DNA of 64,000 nucleotides, taken from NCBI RefSeq assembly GCF_017876795.1, contig NZ_JAGIOR010000003.1:411895-475894 (forward strand), read 5' to 3'. The notes below the pieces were generated by a model. That model searched no databases, was not told the origin of the DNA, and saw only the letters and a list, made by a program, of their open reading frames with translations. This document shows, piece after piece, positions 27,198 through 35,974 of this stretch. The position numbers and the translations under genes were made by a program. Within the stretch, counting starts at the first letter, position 1. Every line of letters starts with the position of its first letter. The DNA is from Rhizobium leguminosarum (lineage in GTDB: Bacteria; Pseudomonadota; Alphaproteobacteria; Rhizobiales; Rhizobiaceae).

Positions 27198-28205
27198 ATG
27201 AACGAGATTGGCTTGCGGCCGTCGCCGATCAGCGCGACGGTGGATTTCGCCGCCGAGGGTGTCCAGCACGGCTTCCTGCGGCTGCCTTACAGCCGCGACG
27301 ATTCCGCATGGGGATCAGTGATGATCCCGATAACGGTCATCCGCAACGGCAAGGGGCCGACGGCCCTTCTGACCGGCGGCAATCACGGCGACGAGTATGA
27401 AGGACCGATCGCGCTTTTCGACCTCGCCTGCTCGCTGAAGGCCGATGAGGTGAACGGCACGGTCATCATCGTGCCGGCCATGAACTATCCGGCGTTCCTG
27501 ACGGGAACCAGGACCTCGCCGATCGACAAAGGCAACATGAACCGCAGCTTCCCGGGCCGGCCGGACGGCACGGTGACGGAGAAGATCGCCGACTACTTTC
27601 AGCGTGTGCTTCTGCCGATGGCGGATATCGTTCTCGACTTCCATTCCGGCGGCAAGACGCTCGATTTTCTGCCGTTCTGCGCAGCCCACATCCTGCCGAA
27701 CAAGCAACAGGAGGAAAAAGCCTTCGGCTTTGTGACGGCCTTTGCCGCGCCCTATTCGATGAAGATGCTGGAGATCGATGCGGTCGGAATGTACGACACG
27801 GCGGCCGAGGAGATGGGCAAAGTCTTCATCACCACCGAACTCGGCGGCGGTGGCACGGCGACGGCTAAAAGTGCGGCGATTGCCAAGCGCGGCACGATGA
27901 ACGTTTTGCGCCACGCGGGGATTGTCGCGGGCGCTGTCGATGCCGGTCCGACGACCTGGCTCGACATGCCGGACGGCCGCTGCTTCTCCTTCGCTGGGGA
28001 AGGCGGACTGATCGAACCTGCCATCGATCTCGGTGACGCCGTCACTGACGATGCCGTCATCGCGCGCATCCATCCGATCGGGCGGACCGGGGTGGCGCCG
28101 CGAGAGATCCGCGCCGGCATGAGCGGCATTCTCTGTGCCCGGCATTTCCCGGGGCTGGTCAAACCGGGGGATTGCGTTGCCGTCGTGGCGATCGTTACAG
28201 GCTGA
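27198..28205 (+). CDS. eutE: N-acetyl-diaminobutyrate deacetylase (EutE/DoeB)
   Basis: 335-residue succinylglutamate-desuccinylase/aspartoacylase-type zinc hydrolase. The zinc-binding GGNHGDEYEGP motif lies near residue 56 and the later His is in VLDFHSGGK. It removes the acetyl group from the EutD product to give 2,4-diaminobutyrate, the substrate of the aminotransferase encoded at 14917-16293. It is the last plus-strand gene and converges on the chemoreceptor. Confidence 0.9.
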   Translation: MNEIGLRPSPISATVDFAAEGVQHGFLRLPYSRDDSAWGSVMIPITVIRNGKGPTALLTGGNHGDEYEGPIALFDLACSLKADEVNGTVIIVPAMNYPAFLTGTRTSPIDKGNMNRSFPGRPDGTVTEKIADYFQRVLLPMADIVLDFHSGGKTLDFLPFCAAHILPNKQQEEKAFGFVTAFAAPYSMKMLEIDAVGMYDTAAEEMGKVFITTELGGGGTATAKSAAIAKRGTMNVLRHAGIVAGAVDAGPTTWLDMPDGRCFSFAGEGGLIEPAIDLGDAVTDDAVIARIHPIGRTGVAPREIRAGMSGILCARHFPGLVKPGDCVAVVAIVTG

Positions 28206-28236
28206 GGTGATCGGAGTTTCGGCGGCGGCTCATACG

Positions 28237-30114
28237 TCAAGCCGCTCTCTGCGGTCTTGACGCGCTGGCTCTCGCATCAACCTGGAAGCGGTTGACGACC
28301 CCTTCCAGCGTTTGCGTCTGGGTGCCGAGCGCCCGGCAGGCCGAGGCGGTTTCGACGGCCATGGCCGCGTTGCGTTGCGTCACTTCATCCAGGGCATTGA
28401 CGGAAGCGTTGATCTCGCCGATCGCCACGGCCTGTTCGGAGGAGACCGAAACGATGCGGGCGATCAGGCCGGCGACCTGCTCGACCTGTCCTTCGATTTC
28501 CAGAAGCGCCTTGCCGGTGCGGTTGACAAGCTGCACCCCGTTGGAAACCTGAGCCGAGGATGTGGAAATCAGGGCTCTGATCTCCTTGGCGGCGTTGGCC
28601 GAGCGCATGGCGAGTTCGCGCACTTCCTGCGCCACGACGGCAAAACCCTTGCCAGCTTCGCCAGCACGGGCGGCTTCGACCCCGGCATTGAGCGCCAGAA
28701 GATTGGTCTGGAAGGCGATTTCATCGATGACGTTGACGATGTCGCCGATCTGCGACGACGAACCTTCGATCCTTTCCATGGCGGCGATCGCTTCGCGAAC
28801 GACGGCGGCCGAATGTTCGGCGCTGGTGCGGGTCTCGGCCATCATGCCGGTTGCCTTGCCGGCATGCTCGGCGGCGTCTCTCGCCTTGACGTTCATCTCA
28901 TCGAGCGCAGCTGTGGCCTCTTCGAGCATCGCGGCCTGCTGTTCCGTGCGCGACGCGAGACTCTCGGTTGCGCCCGTAATGCCGTCCGAGGAACTGCCCA
29001 CTTGCCTGGAGGTCAAGGCGATCTCGGCCATCGAGGCGCAAAGCGCGTCCATGCTGTCGTTGAACTTGGCGCGCAAAGTCTCGTAGGCGGCGGCGAAGGG
29101 TGTGGCGATCCGGCAATCGAGATTGCCGTGTGACAGCTGGTCCAAACCGTGTGTCAGCTGATCGATCACCGTTTCGCGGATCTGCTCCTCGGCGGCTTTT
29201 TCGGCCATCTGGCTGCGTTCGCGTTCAAGTTCCGCATCGCGAAGCGCCGTCTCGCGCTTCTGCGCACCCTCGCGTTCCAGCGCGTTGCGGCGGAAGACGG
29301 CCACGGCCTTGGACATGGCGCCGATCTCGTCGGAACGGTCGGCGTAGGGAACGTCTGTCGAATAATCGCCGTCTGCGAGGTTGCCCATATAGGCCTTCAT
29401 ACCGTCGAGCGGCACGATTGCCCGGCGACGCAAGAGATAGAGACCCACCAGCAACAGGCCGAACGAGCCGAAGCCCGCGGCACCCGCATAGATCGTCCAG
29501 GTGACGATTTCCGAGGCGGCATTGCGCTCCTCGCCCTTCAGGAAGGCATCGGAATTTGCAACGAGTTTCTCGACCGCATCCTGATGCGAATGAAAGGCGA
29601 CGCGCAGTTGCTCGATCGCACCATGCGCCTTGCCTTCATCCTTGGCGGTCAGGGCGGGGATGATCTCGCGGTTCATCACGTCCCAGAATGCATCGCCTTT
29701 GGCGAGGACATCGTTTTCAAGCTCATCCTTCAAGGCCTGCGGCAGCCGGGTGGTTTTCCAATAAGCGCGGCGGTCGTCGTAGGCGGCCTTGAGATTGGCG
29801 ATCTTGGCAAGATTGGTATCGGTGAGTTCGGGAAATTTGCTCGCCTCGAAGGAGAGCATGTAGGACTCGACGACAAACAGCGGCGGCGGCAGAATATCGG
29901 CGATCAGATCCTTACCGTAGACGACCTGCTCGTAAACCGGGCCATTGACCTTCAGCTGTTCGAGCGCCGATTGCTGCAACCCGATCGACATGAAAAGGCC
30001 GGCCGAAACGGCGACGCCAAATACCACCAAACTGCGCGCAATAGTAAAAGCCAAGACCGTCTCCAAATAACTTGTGGCTTCTCTTCTTCGAGACGCCTGA
30101 TCTACGTGCAGCAT
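28237..30114 (-). CDS. Methyl-accepting chemotaxis protein
   Basis: 625-residue transmembrane chemoreceptor. Membrane helix 1 is about residues 22-45; the helical periplasmic domain 46-202 has the [12 protein letters not shown] motif common in such receptors. Membrane helix 2 is 203-228, HAMP about 230-283, and the signalling hairpin tip [15 protein letters not shown] lies near 464. The C-terminus lacks a recognisable CheR/CheB-tethering pentapeptide. Ligand unknown. It converges on eutE, so sensing of ectoine is possible but unsupported by sequence. Confidence 0.9.
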   Translation of the reverse strand: MLHVDQASRRREATSYLETVLAFTIARSLVVFGVAVSAGLFMSIGLQQSALEQLKVNGPVYEQVVYGKDLIADILPPPLFVVESYMLSFEASKFPELTDTNLAKIANLKAAYDDRRAYWKTTRLPQALKDELENDVLAKGDAFWDVMNREIIPALTAKDEGKAHGAIEQLRVAFHSHQDAVEKLVANSDAFLKGEERNAASEIVTWTIYAGAAGFGSFGLLLVGLYLLRRRAIVPLDGMKAYMGNLADGDYSTDVPYADRSDEIGAMSKAVAVFRRNALEREGAQKRETALRDAELERERSQMAEKAAEEQIRETVIDQLTHGLDQLSHGNLDCRIATPFAAAYETLRAKFNDSMDALCASMAEIALTSRQVGSSSDGITGATESLASRTEQQAAMLEEATAALDEMNVKARDAAEHAGKATGMMAETRTSAEHSAAVVREAIAAMERIEGSSSQIGDIVNVIDEIAFQTNLLALNAGVEAARAGEAGKGFAVVAQEVRELAMRSANAAKEIRALISTSSAQVSNGVQLVNRTGKALLEIEGQVEQVAGLIARIVSVSSEQAVAIGEINASVNALDEVTQRNAAMAVETASACRALGTQTQTLEGVVNRFQVDARASASRPQRAA

Positions 30115-30219
30115 TATTTCGCGCGAACGCTGAAATATAGTTAATTCCTTTGGGTATCAGAAGTTGACCGGCCTGTCCGGGGCGGTGGCAAGCGTCCAAA
30201 ATTGGGGTGATCAGCGATA

Positions 30220-30404
30220 ATGGCCGAAAATTGCTCAGTCGCCGAGATTGTCGAGCGGGCTCTTGATCACTATGAGATCTGTCAAGCGGACGAGAGCCAG
30301 CCATGTCCTTCGATGCCCGCCTTTCACCGCAAAGCGGCACGGATCTGGATCTCGAAGCAGTCGTCGATGAAAGCCCCGAGATTCACAAAGGCATAGAGGT
30401 CTAA
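30220..30404 (+). pseudogene. Frameshifted antitoxin-like remnant
   Basis: One frame from ATG 30220 reads SVAEIVERALDHYEICQADE. A second frame, from about 30303, reads SPQSGTDLDLEAVVDES and ends HKGIEV-stop. Joined, they resemble the helix and the conserved GTDxDLEA tail of rhizobial VapB-type antitoxins as I remember them, broken by a frameshift near 30300. No toxin gene follows. The rest of the 30115-30577 gap has no gene I can recognise except the palindromic repeat. This call is from memory of the family and is weak. Confidence 0.35.
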
Positions 30405-30520
30405 GTTCTTGATTGGATCGTTCTGGTGAGAGTTTAGGCTAATAGTCTCAGCGTTTCGTTGAGGTCGCTGATCTCTTTCAGCAGCTCGACCAATCTACAT
30501 CATGCTCTAACTCTCTAATT

Positions 30521-30572
30521 TAGAACAGGATTCAGATTTCAGGCCGACCGGGCCTAAAATCATCCTGTTCTA
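30521..30572. repeat. Palindromic REP/RIME-like element
   Basis: TAGAACAGGAT (30521-30531) is the exact inverse of ATCCTGTTCTA (30562-30572). Inside, GATTTCAGGCC pairs with GGCCTAAAATC with one mismatch, and a TCA bulge sits on the left arm. This is a near-perfect long hairpin outside any gene and has the form of interspersed palindromic repeats of rhizobial genomes. No second copy is seen in the window. Confidence 0.6.
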
Positions 30573-30577
30573 GGCGG

Positions 30578-30735
30578 TCAGCCCGTGGCAGTGGACAGTG
30601 AACCGGTGCCCGATGTGTCGAGCAGATCAAGGAGCTGGCTCGCCTGGCTTTCGGTGACGTCGTCCGGCCTGCCGGCCATGAATTCGTCCAATGTCACGAG
30701 CCCGTCTCCATTCGTATCGAGCTCGGAGAGCAGGG
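30578..30735 (-). pseudogene. 3' fragment of an EF-hand protein gene
   Basis: Read on the minus strand, the sequence encodes LLSELDTNGDGLVTLDEF, a canonical EF-hand loop, then a second degenerate loop LLDLLDTSGTGSLS and a stop at 30578-30580. There is no start codon or ribosome site: the frame loses sense upstream of about 30735, where plus-strand DUF1217 coding begins. It is the 3' end of a calcium-binding-type protein gene whose 5' part is gone. Confidence 0.6.
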
Positions 30736-30739
30736 ATGC

Positions 30740-31292
30740 TTCCGATCTCGACGACGAAGATAGTTATGTCAACAAGCTGGACGACAATCGTTTCGCCGAG
30801 CTCGTCGGCTCGTTCAATTTCGACCAGGACGGCAATATTTCCGCCGATCCCACCGGAACGGTGCAGCAGCGCGGCGATGTGCTCGATACCATCGACTCCT
30901 ATGTCAGGCTGACGCTTGAGGACGATCAGGGCGACAGCAACACCGGTGTGCGCCTGGCGCTCTATTTCCAGCGCAAGGCGCCGGAGATTTCGAGCGCCTA
31001 TGGCATTCTGGGTGACAGCGCGCTCTTCGAGTTTTTTACCACGACCTTCAACCTGTCCAGTTATGTCTCTAACATGGACGTCGACAAGCAAGCCGAGATG
31101 GTCAACAATTTCATCGACATCAAGGATCTGGCGGATCCTGACAAAGTCGACGATCTGATCAAACGCTTCACCGCCATGTATGATGTCGCCAACGGCACGG
31201 GCACTACGTCGACAGCACTTTCGATCCTGACCGGCTCAGCGACGATATGCTCTGACACGCTGCTTGCGATGGCGCAGTTGAAAAGCGGCTGA
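30740..31292 (+). pseudogene. 3' fragment of a DUF1217 protein gene
   Basis: The plus strand encodes a DUF1217-like segment (SDLDDEDSYVNKLDDNRF, then ELVGSFNFDQDGNIS) through to a natural end, LLAMAQLKSG. The open frame continues upstream to GTG 30585, but those first 50 codons are antisense to the EF-hand fragment and are Ser/Pro-rich nonsense. DUF1217 proteins are usually longer and carry repeated units of this kind, so the 5' part is missing. No promoter or ribosome site is seen. Confidence 0.6.
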
Positions 31293-31330
31293 GTGATCTT
31301 TACTCCCCCGTTCGTGAGGCCCCGCCGACA

Positions 31331-31607
31331 TCAAGATTGGCTGTCTGCCAGACGTTCGCGGCGTCGCGAAGGACTTGGCAGCGGGATGATGTTTGCCCGC
31401 CTCGACTTGTCGGTTGGTAAACGCCGGCACCTTCAGGAGCGGCTGCGTCTCCTCGGTTTTTCGTATTGACCGACACCCTGCAGGATCTTTCGCTTCGCGG
31501 TGAAGCGTGATGGCGACCAGCTGCGGCTTGTCCTTGAGTGACCGGATATTCCCGGCCGCATGCGCTTTGAGGTAGCTGATCGGCTTGACATGTTCCGACA
31601 GCGTCAT
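31331..31607 (-). pseudogene. Decayed Phd/YefM-type antitoxin gene
   Basis: ATG 31607 with AGGGGG upstream starts VKPISYLKAHAAGNI, the typical Phd/YefM antitoxin N-terminus. Later TEETQPLLKV and TNRQVEAGKHHPAAK follow the family pattern (EETQETLALLK, NRQVEAGK). The middle is disturbed, and after residue 78 a one-base shift would restore a short ending with a stop at 31331. No RelE/ParE partner follows. The remainder of the 31293-31795 gap holds only a promoter-like motif near 31750. Confidence 0.55.
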
Positions 31608-31746
31608 GCGGTTACCCCCTTTCGCCCAGAATATCGAACGCCCCAGGCCTGGCCTGGAGAGGCTCCGATTTCCATCTCAGACGCGGCCGCTTTTTTTCAC
31701 CAAACCTCTGCGAAAGAGAATGTCATTTCTTATAATGAAGTTTGTC

Positions 31747-31763
31747 TATTTTATAGATTATAG
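31747..31763 (+). promoter_or_regulatory. Shared sulfur-locus motif, copy 1
   Basis: TATTTTATAGATTATAG lies 33 bases upstream of the first monooxygenase gene. The core TTTATAGA(T/C)NAT also precedes the FMN reductase gene (41594) and lies between tauA and the divergent FAD protein gene (47160). The sites are AT-rich islands in GC-rich DNA. Function as a regulator site is inferred from the shared positions. Confidence 0.5.
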
Positions 31764-31795
31764 TACTTTGCAACCAGCGATCGGCTCGTGATGTC

Positions 31796-32788
31796 ATGAC
31801 CTATCTCCTCAGTCTTCTCGACAAAAGTCCGATCGAACAGGGTTTCACCGCTGCGGATGCGTTGCGGGCCACAGTCAAGATTGCTGCCCGAGCCGAGGAA
31901 CTCGGTTATCACCGTTTCTGGGTGGCCGAGCATCATAACATGTCCAATCTGGCGAGCTCGGCGCCGGAGGCGCTGATCGCCTACCTTCTCGCCAGGACCT
32001 CGAAAATCCGTATCGGCTCGGGCGGCGTCATGCTGCAGCATTACAGCGCCTACAAGGTTGCCGAGACCTTCAATCTTCTGGCATCGCTTGCACCCGGCCG
32101 CGTCGATCTCGGTGTCGGCAAGGCGCCGGGCGGCTTTCCGCTTTCGACGCGCGCCCTGCAGCTTGGCGTCGATCCGGCAAGAAAACCGGATTTTGTCAGC
32201 CAGCTTTCCGATCTTAACACCTATCTCGCCGCCGACCCGAATTACGAGGGTGCGCAGGCGACCCCAATCCCGCCCACCGCTCCCGAACGTTTCCTGCTCG
32301 GCGCCAGCGTCGACAGCGCCAAACTTGCTGCAGAAAAGGGCTGGGAACTGGTTTTTGCCGGTCACCTGAACGGCGATCCTGACAATCTGCGCAGGACCTT
32401 TGAGGCCTATGAGCAGGCATCCGGCGGCAAGCGGCCGATCCTGGCGCTCGCAGCCTTTGCCGCCGAAAGCGAGGACTATGCCCGCGAGCGCGTCGGCAAT
32501 CTGCGCATCGTCAAAGTGTTTCTGCCGAACGGCCAGACCGTCAATGTCGGCAGCGAGGAGCAGGCGGCCGAATTTGCCCGCCAGGCCGGCGTCACCGATT
32601 ACCACATCGAGGAGAAGGTGCCGAGTGTGCTGCACGGCACCGCAACGCAGATCCGCAAGGAATTGGACGAGTTTCACCGCCGCTACGGCGTCAAGGAATT
32701 CGTGCTCGACACGCCGGCGCTTTCAACCGCCGAGCGCCTGGCCTCTATCGAGCTGCTCGCCGAGGAGCGGCTTTCCCTCGTCGCCTGA
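31796..32788 (+). CDS. LLM flavin-dependent monooxygenase (MsnO8/CmoO type)
   Basis: 330-residue luciferase-like oxidoreductase. The family motif LGYHRFWVAEHHNMSNLAS near residue 40 and IRIGSGGVMLQHYSAYKVAE are clear. It needs reduced FMN, probably supplied by the reductase at 41638. In Bacillus the comparable YtmO/CmoO is encoded with the YtnJ/CmoJ monooxygenase, a deacylase and an acetyltransferase for salvage of S-alkyl-cysteines; all of these have counterparts here. It starts this operon behind the TATAGA motif. Confidence 0.85.
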   Translation: MTYLLSLLDKSPIEQGFTAADALRATVKIAARAEELGYHRFWVAEHHNMSNLASSAPEALIAYLLARTSKIRIGSGGVMLQHYSAYKVAETFNLLASLAPGRVDLGVGKAPGGFPLSTRALQLGVDPARKPDFVSQLSDLNTYLAADPNYEGAQATPIPPTAPERFLLGASVDSAKLAAEKGWELVFAGHLNGDPDNLRRTFEAYEQASGGKRPILALAAFAAESEDYARERVGNLRIVKVFLPNGQTVNVGSEEQAAEFARQAGVTDYHIEEKVPSVLHGTATQIRKELDEFHRRYGVKEFVLDTPALSTAERLASIELLAEERLSLVA

Positions 32789-32810
32789 CCTTTTTTAGGA
32801 GATCGATCCC

Positions 32811-34160
32811 ATGGCTCAGAAACACGTCACGTTCGGCATCATGCTGCAGGGTCCCGGCGGTCACATGAATGCCTGGAAGCATCCGAGCGGACCGGCGGAT
32901 GCCAGTGTCAATTTCGACTTCTTCGTCACGACGGCGCGCAGCGCGGAGGCGGCCGGCATCGCTTTCGCCTTCGTCGCCGACGGGCTTTATATCAACGAGC
33001 AGTCGATCCCGCATTTTCTCAACCGGTTCGAGCCGATCGCCATTCTCTCGGCGCTTGCGGCCTCGACTTCGAAAATCGGCCTCGTCGGCACGGTCTCCAC
33101 CTCCTACAGCGATCCGTTCACCATCGCCCGCCAGTTCGCTTCGATCGACCTCATCAGTGGCGGCCGGGCAGGGTGGAACGCGGTGACCTCGCCGCTCGAG
33201 GGCTCGGGGCGCAACTACAGCCGCGAACATCCCGAACATGAACTGCGCTACGAGATCGCCGAGGACTATATCGATGCGATCAAGGGTCTGTGGGATTCCT
33301 GGGACGACGACGCCTTCGTGCGTGACCGCGAGAGCGGCGTCTTTGTCGACAAGACCAAGATGCATCGCCTCGACCATAAGGGCCGCTTCTTCCGCGTCGA
33401 GGGGCCGCTCAACATCGGCCGCTCGAGGCAGGGTCAACCGGTCGTTTTCCAGGCCGGCGCGTCGGATTCCGGCATCAGGCTCGCCGGCAAACATGCCGAT
33501 GCCGTTTTCACCAATGGCGGGCCCATCGAGGAGGCGCAGGCCTTCTACCGCCAGCTCAAGGACAGCGTGATTGCGCATGGCCGCCCGGCCGCGGAGGTCG
33601 GCATCTATCCCGGCATCGGCCCGATCGTCGGGAAGACGGCCGAGGAAGCGGAAGCCAAGTACCAAGCGATCCGCAACCTCGTTACGATCGAGGAGGCGCT
33701 CGCCTATCTCGGCCGCTTCTTTGATCATCATAATTTCGGCGTCTATCCGCTGGACGAGCCGTTCCCCGAACTTGGCGATATCGGCAGAAACAATTTCCGC
33801 GCAACCACCGACCGCATCAAGAGGACGGCGCGCGACAAGAGCCTGACGCTTCGCCAGGTCGCGCTTGATTCCGCAACGCCCCGCACTGCCTTCATCGGTA
33901 CCGCCGAGCATATCGCCGACGAGATCATCCGCTGGGTGGACCATGGCGCTGCCGACGGCTTCATCCTCGGTTTTCCCGTCGTCGCTGAGGGTTTCGCCGA
34001 CTTTGCCGAATACGTCCTGCCGATCCTCACGGAACGCGGTTATTTCGATCCGGTCCTGAAAGGCGAGACGCTGCGCGACCATCTGGGTCTGCCCTTCCGC
34101 GAAAGCCGGTATGCGGCCGGTGCGGACCAGCTCCAGCGCGGAAAGGCCGTCGGCGCCTGA
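32811..34160 (+). CDS. NtaA/SnaA/DszA-type flavin monooxygenase (CmoJ-like)
   Basis: 449-residue FMNH2-dependent monooxygenase of the NtaA/SnaA/DszA branch. Typical segments are HPSGPADASVNFDFF, LISGGRAGWNAVTSPL and RYEIAEDYIDAIKGLWDSW. AGGAGATCG precedes the ATG. Bacillus CmoJ and YxeK belong to this branch and cleave the C-S bond of N-acetyl-S-alkyl-cysteines. The neighbouring deacylase and acetyltransferase make that chemistry the best guess; xenobiotic sulfur or amine substrates remain possible. Confidence 0.85.
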   Translation: MAQKHVTFGIMLQGPGGHMNAWKHPSGPADASVNFDFFVTTARSAEAAGIAFAFVADGLYINEQSIPHFLNRFEPIAILSALAASTSKIGLVGTVSTSYSDPFTIARQFASIDLISGGRAGWNAVTSPLEGSGRNYSREHPEHELRYEIAEDYIDAIKGLWDSWDDDAFVRDRESGVFVDKTKMHRLDHKGRFFRVEGPLNIGRSRQGQPVVFQAGASDSGIRLAGKHADAVFTNGGPIEEAQAFYRQLKDSVIAHGRPAAEVGIYPGIGPIVGKTAEEAEAKYQAIRNLVTIEEALAYLGRFFDHHNFGVYPLDEPFPELGDIGRNNFRATTDRIKRTARDKSLTLRQVALDSATPRTAFIGTAEHIADEIIRWVDHGAADGFILGFPVVAEGFADFAEYVLPILTERGYFDPVLKGETLRDHLGLPFRESRYAAGADQLQRGKAVGA

Positions 34161-34177
34161 GGCGCTGACGAACCGTC

Positions 34178-35377
34178 ATGAACATCATCGCTCCGAACCC
34201 GCGCAGCAACGATCCGGTCGAAAAGGCCATCGCCGCCTATCTCGACGAGATCATCGAGCTTCGCCATGACCTGCATCAATATCCGGAGCTTGCGTTCCAG
34301 GAACTCAGGACAAGCAAGCTCGTGGCATCCCGCCTTTCCTCCTGGGGCTACGAGGTGGCGACGGGCATTGCCGGCACCGGCATCGTCGCCACCCTCAGGC
34401 GCGGCGACGGCAGGAAACGGATCGGCATTCGCGCCGACATGGATGCGCTGCCGATCGAGGAGGCAACCGGTCTTGCCTATGCCAGCAGCAATCCCGGCGT
34501 CATGCATGCCTGCGGCCATGACGGCCATACCTCGATCCTGCTGGCCGCTGCCCGCTATCTCGCAGAGGGCGGCAATTTCAGCGGCACGCTCAGGCTGATC
34601 TTCCAGCCCGCCGAGGAAATCGGCGCAGGCGCCCGCAAGATGATTTCGGAAGGCCTGTTCGACCGTTTTCCTGTCGATGCGGTCTTCGGGTTGCACAACT
34701 GGCCGGGTGTGCCGACGGGTCAATTCGGCTTTGTCGCCGGCCCGGCCATGGCTTCGGTCGATCAGGCGGTCGTCAAGATCGTCGGCAAGGGCGGCCATGG
34801 CGCGGAACCGCACCGCGCCGTCGATCCGGTGCTGGCGTCCGCCTCCTTCATCACCGCCTTGCAAAGCGTCGTCTCGCGCAATGTCGATCCGCAGGACATG
34901 GCGGTCGCCACCGTCGGCTCGATCCATGCCGGCTCCGCCTCGAACGTCATCCCTGAGAGCGTGGAGATGAAGCTCACCATGCGGGCCTTTAGCGAGACGG
35001 TTCGCCAGCTGCTGCAGGAGCGTATTCCAGCCCTTGCCCGCGCCCAGGCCGAAAGCTTCGGTGCAGCGGCGGAGGTGCACTACCGCCTCGGCTTTCCGGC
35101 GCTGGTCAATCACACCAGAGAGACGGCATTTGCCCGTGATGTTGCCTATGACGCCCTCGGCCTCGCGGCGATCGAGAAGGATTTCCGGCCGCGAACCGCG
35201 AGCGAGGATTTCGCCTTCATGCTGCAGGCCAATCCCGGCAGCTATCTGTTCGTCGGCAATGGCGACAGCGCGCCTCTCCACAACGCTTACTACGATTTCA
35301 ACGACGCGATCATTGCGCCTGCCGCCCGCTATTGGGTGCGGCTGACTGAGACCTTCCTCACTGATGACAACGGGTGA
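34178..35377 (+). CDS. M20-family amidohydrolase (N-acyl amino acid deacylase)
   Basis: 399-residue zinc- or manganese-dependent amidohydrolase of the hippurate/IAA-amino-acid hydrolase group. The metal-binding sequences MHACGHDGHTS (about residue 108) and QPAEEIGAG (about 146), and the dimerisation domain start KGGHGAEPHRAVDP, are intact. In the Bacillus salvage loci the M20 enzyme deacetylates N-acetyl-cysteine derivatives after monooxygenase action. It starts 17 bases after the monooxygenase gene. Confidence 0.87.
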   Translation: MNIIAPNPRSNDPVEKAIAAYLDEIIELRHDLHQYPELAFQELRTSKLVASRLSSWGYEVATGIAGTGIVATLRRGDGRKRIGIRADMDALPIEEATGLAYASSNPGVMHACGHDGHTSILLAAARYLAEGGNFSGTLRLIFQPAEEIGAGARKMISEGLFDRFPVDAVFGLHNWPGVPTGQFGFVAGPAMASVDQAVVKIVGKGGHGAEPHRAVDPVLASASFITALQSVVSRNVDPQDMAVATVGSIHAGSASNVIPESVEMKLTMRAFSETVRQLLQERIPALARAQAESFGAAAEVHYRLGFPALVNHTRETAFARDVAYDALGLAAIEKDFRPRTASEDFAFMLQANPGSYLFVGNGDSAPLHNAYYDFNDAIIAPAARYWVRLTETFLTDDNG

Positions 35378-35385
35378 CGAACGAT

Positions 35386-35937
35386 ATGAGCGATACGTTT
35401 CTCTATACCAGCCCTCTCGATCCCCGCGCCCAGCCGCTGATCGATGAGTTGATCCACGAATATGACAGCCGCTACGGCACCTATTTCAACGCCGAAGGTG
35501 CTGCGGCCGAGCTCAACCGCTATCCCCCCGAAGCCTTTGCGCCGCCGCACGGCAACTTCCTCCTGTTGATCCGCAATGGTCAAACCATCGGCGGCGGCGC
35601 CTTCAAGCAGTATGACGAGGGCACGGCCGAGTTCAAACGCATCTGGACGCGCTCCGACCTGCGCCGCCAAGGCCTTGCCCGCAAGCTTCTGGTGGAACTG
35701 GAGGCTCAGGCCGCCCGCCAGGGTTATGCTCGTATTTACCTCACGACCGGTTTCCGACAGCCCGAGGCCGTCGGCCTCTATCTGAACGACGGCTACACCG
35801 CTCTCTTCGACACATCAGCCGATCCCGAGATCTACAAGAGCCTGCCCTTCGAGAAGGATATCCGCCATTTGGCTCAGCCTGCGCTGGAGGGGGTAGCGGC
35901 CGAACTGCGTCTGCGCGTGGCCGGCGCAAATCACTGA
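35386..35937 (+). CDS. GNAT N-acetyltransferase
   Basis: 183-residue GNAT protein. The acetyl-CoA motif RSDLRRQGLARKLLVELEA is well kept and is followed by IYLTTGFRQPEAVGLYLNDG. ATG 35386 is chosen, although a GTG at 35374 overlapping the deacylase stop by four bases would give four more residues. Its place parallels Bacillus YtmI/YxeL, which acetylate S-alkyl-cysteines to start their breakdown. Substrate not proven. Confidence 0.83.
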   Translation: MSDTFLYTSPLDPRAQPLIDELIHEYDSRYGTYFNAEGAAAELNRYPPEAFAPPHGNFLLLIRNGQTIGGGAFKQYDEGTAEFKRIWTRSDLRRQGLARKLLVELEAQAARQGYARIYLTTGFRQPEAVGLYLNDGYTALFDTSADPEIYKSLPFEKDIRHLAQPALEGVAAELRLRVAGANH

Positions 35938-35974
35938 AAACGGCAAAGACCGACAATCATAAAAGGGAAGCACA

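Noticed and set aside
28225..28245. Short hairpin GCGGCT/AGCCGC between eutE and the chemoreceptor as a terminator
   Set aside because: Only six pairs, a 9-base loop and no U-tract; too weak, and partly inside the chemoreceptor gene.
30585..31292. A single 235-residue hypothetical protein
   Set aside because: The first 50 codons are antisense to an EF-hand coding segment; only the later part has DUF1217 character, so it is treated as a fragment.
32745..34082. Minus-strand open frame of 445 codons
   Set aside because: Antisense to the NtaA/SnaA-type monooxygenase gene; no motifs.
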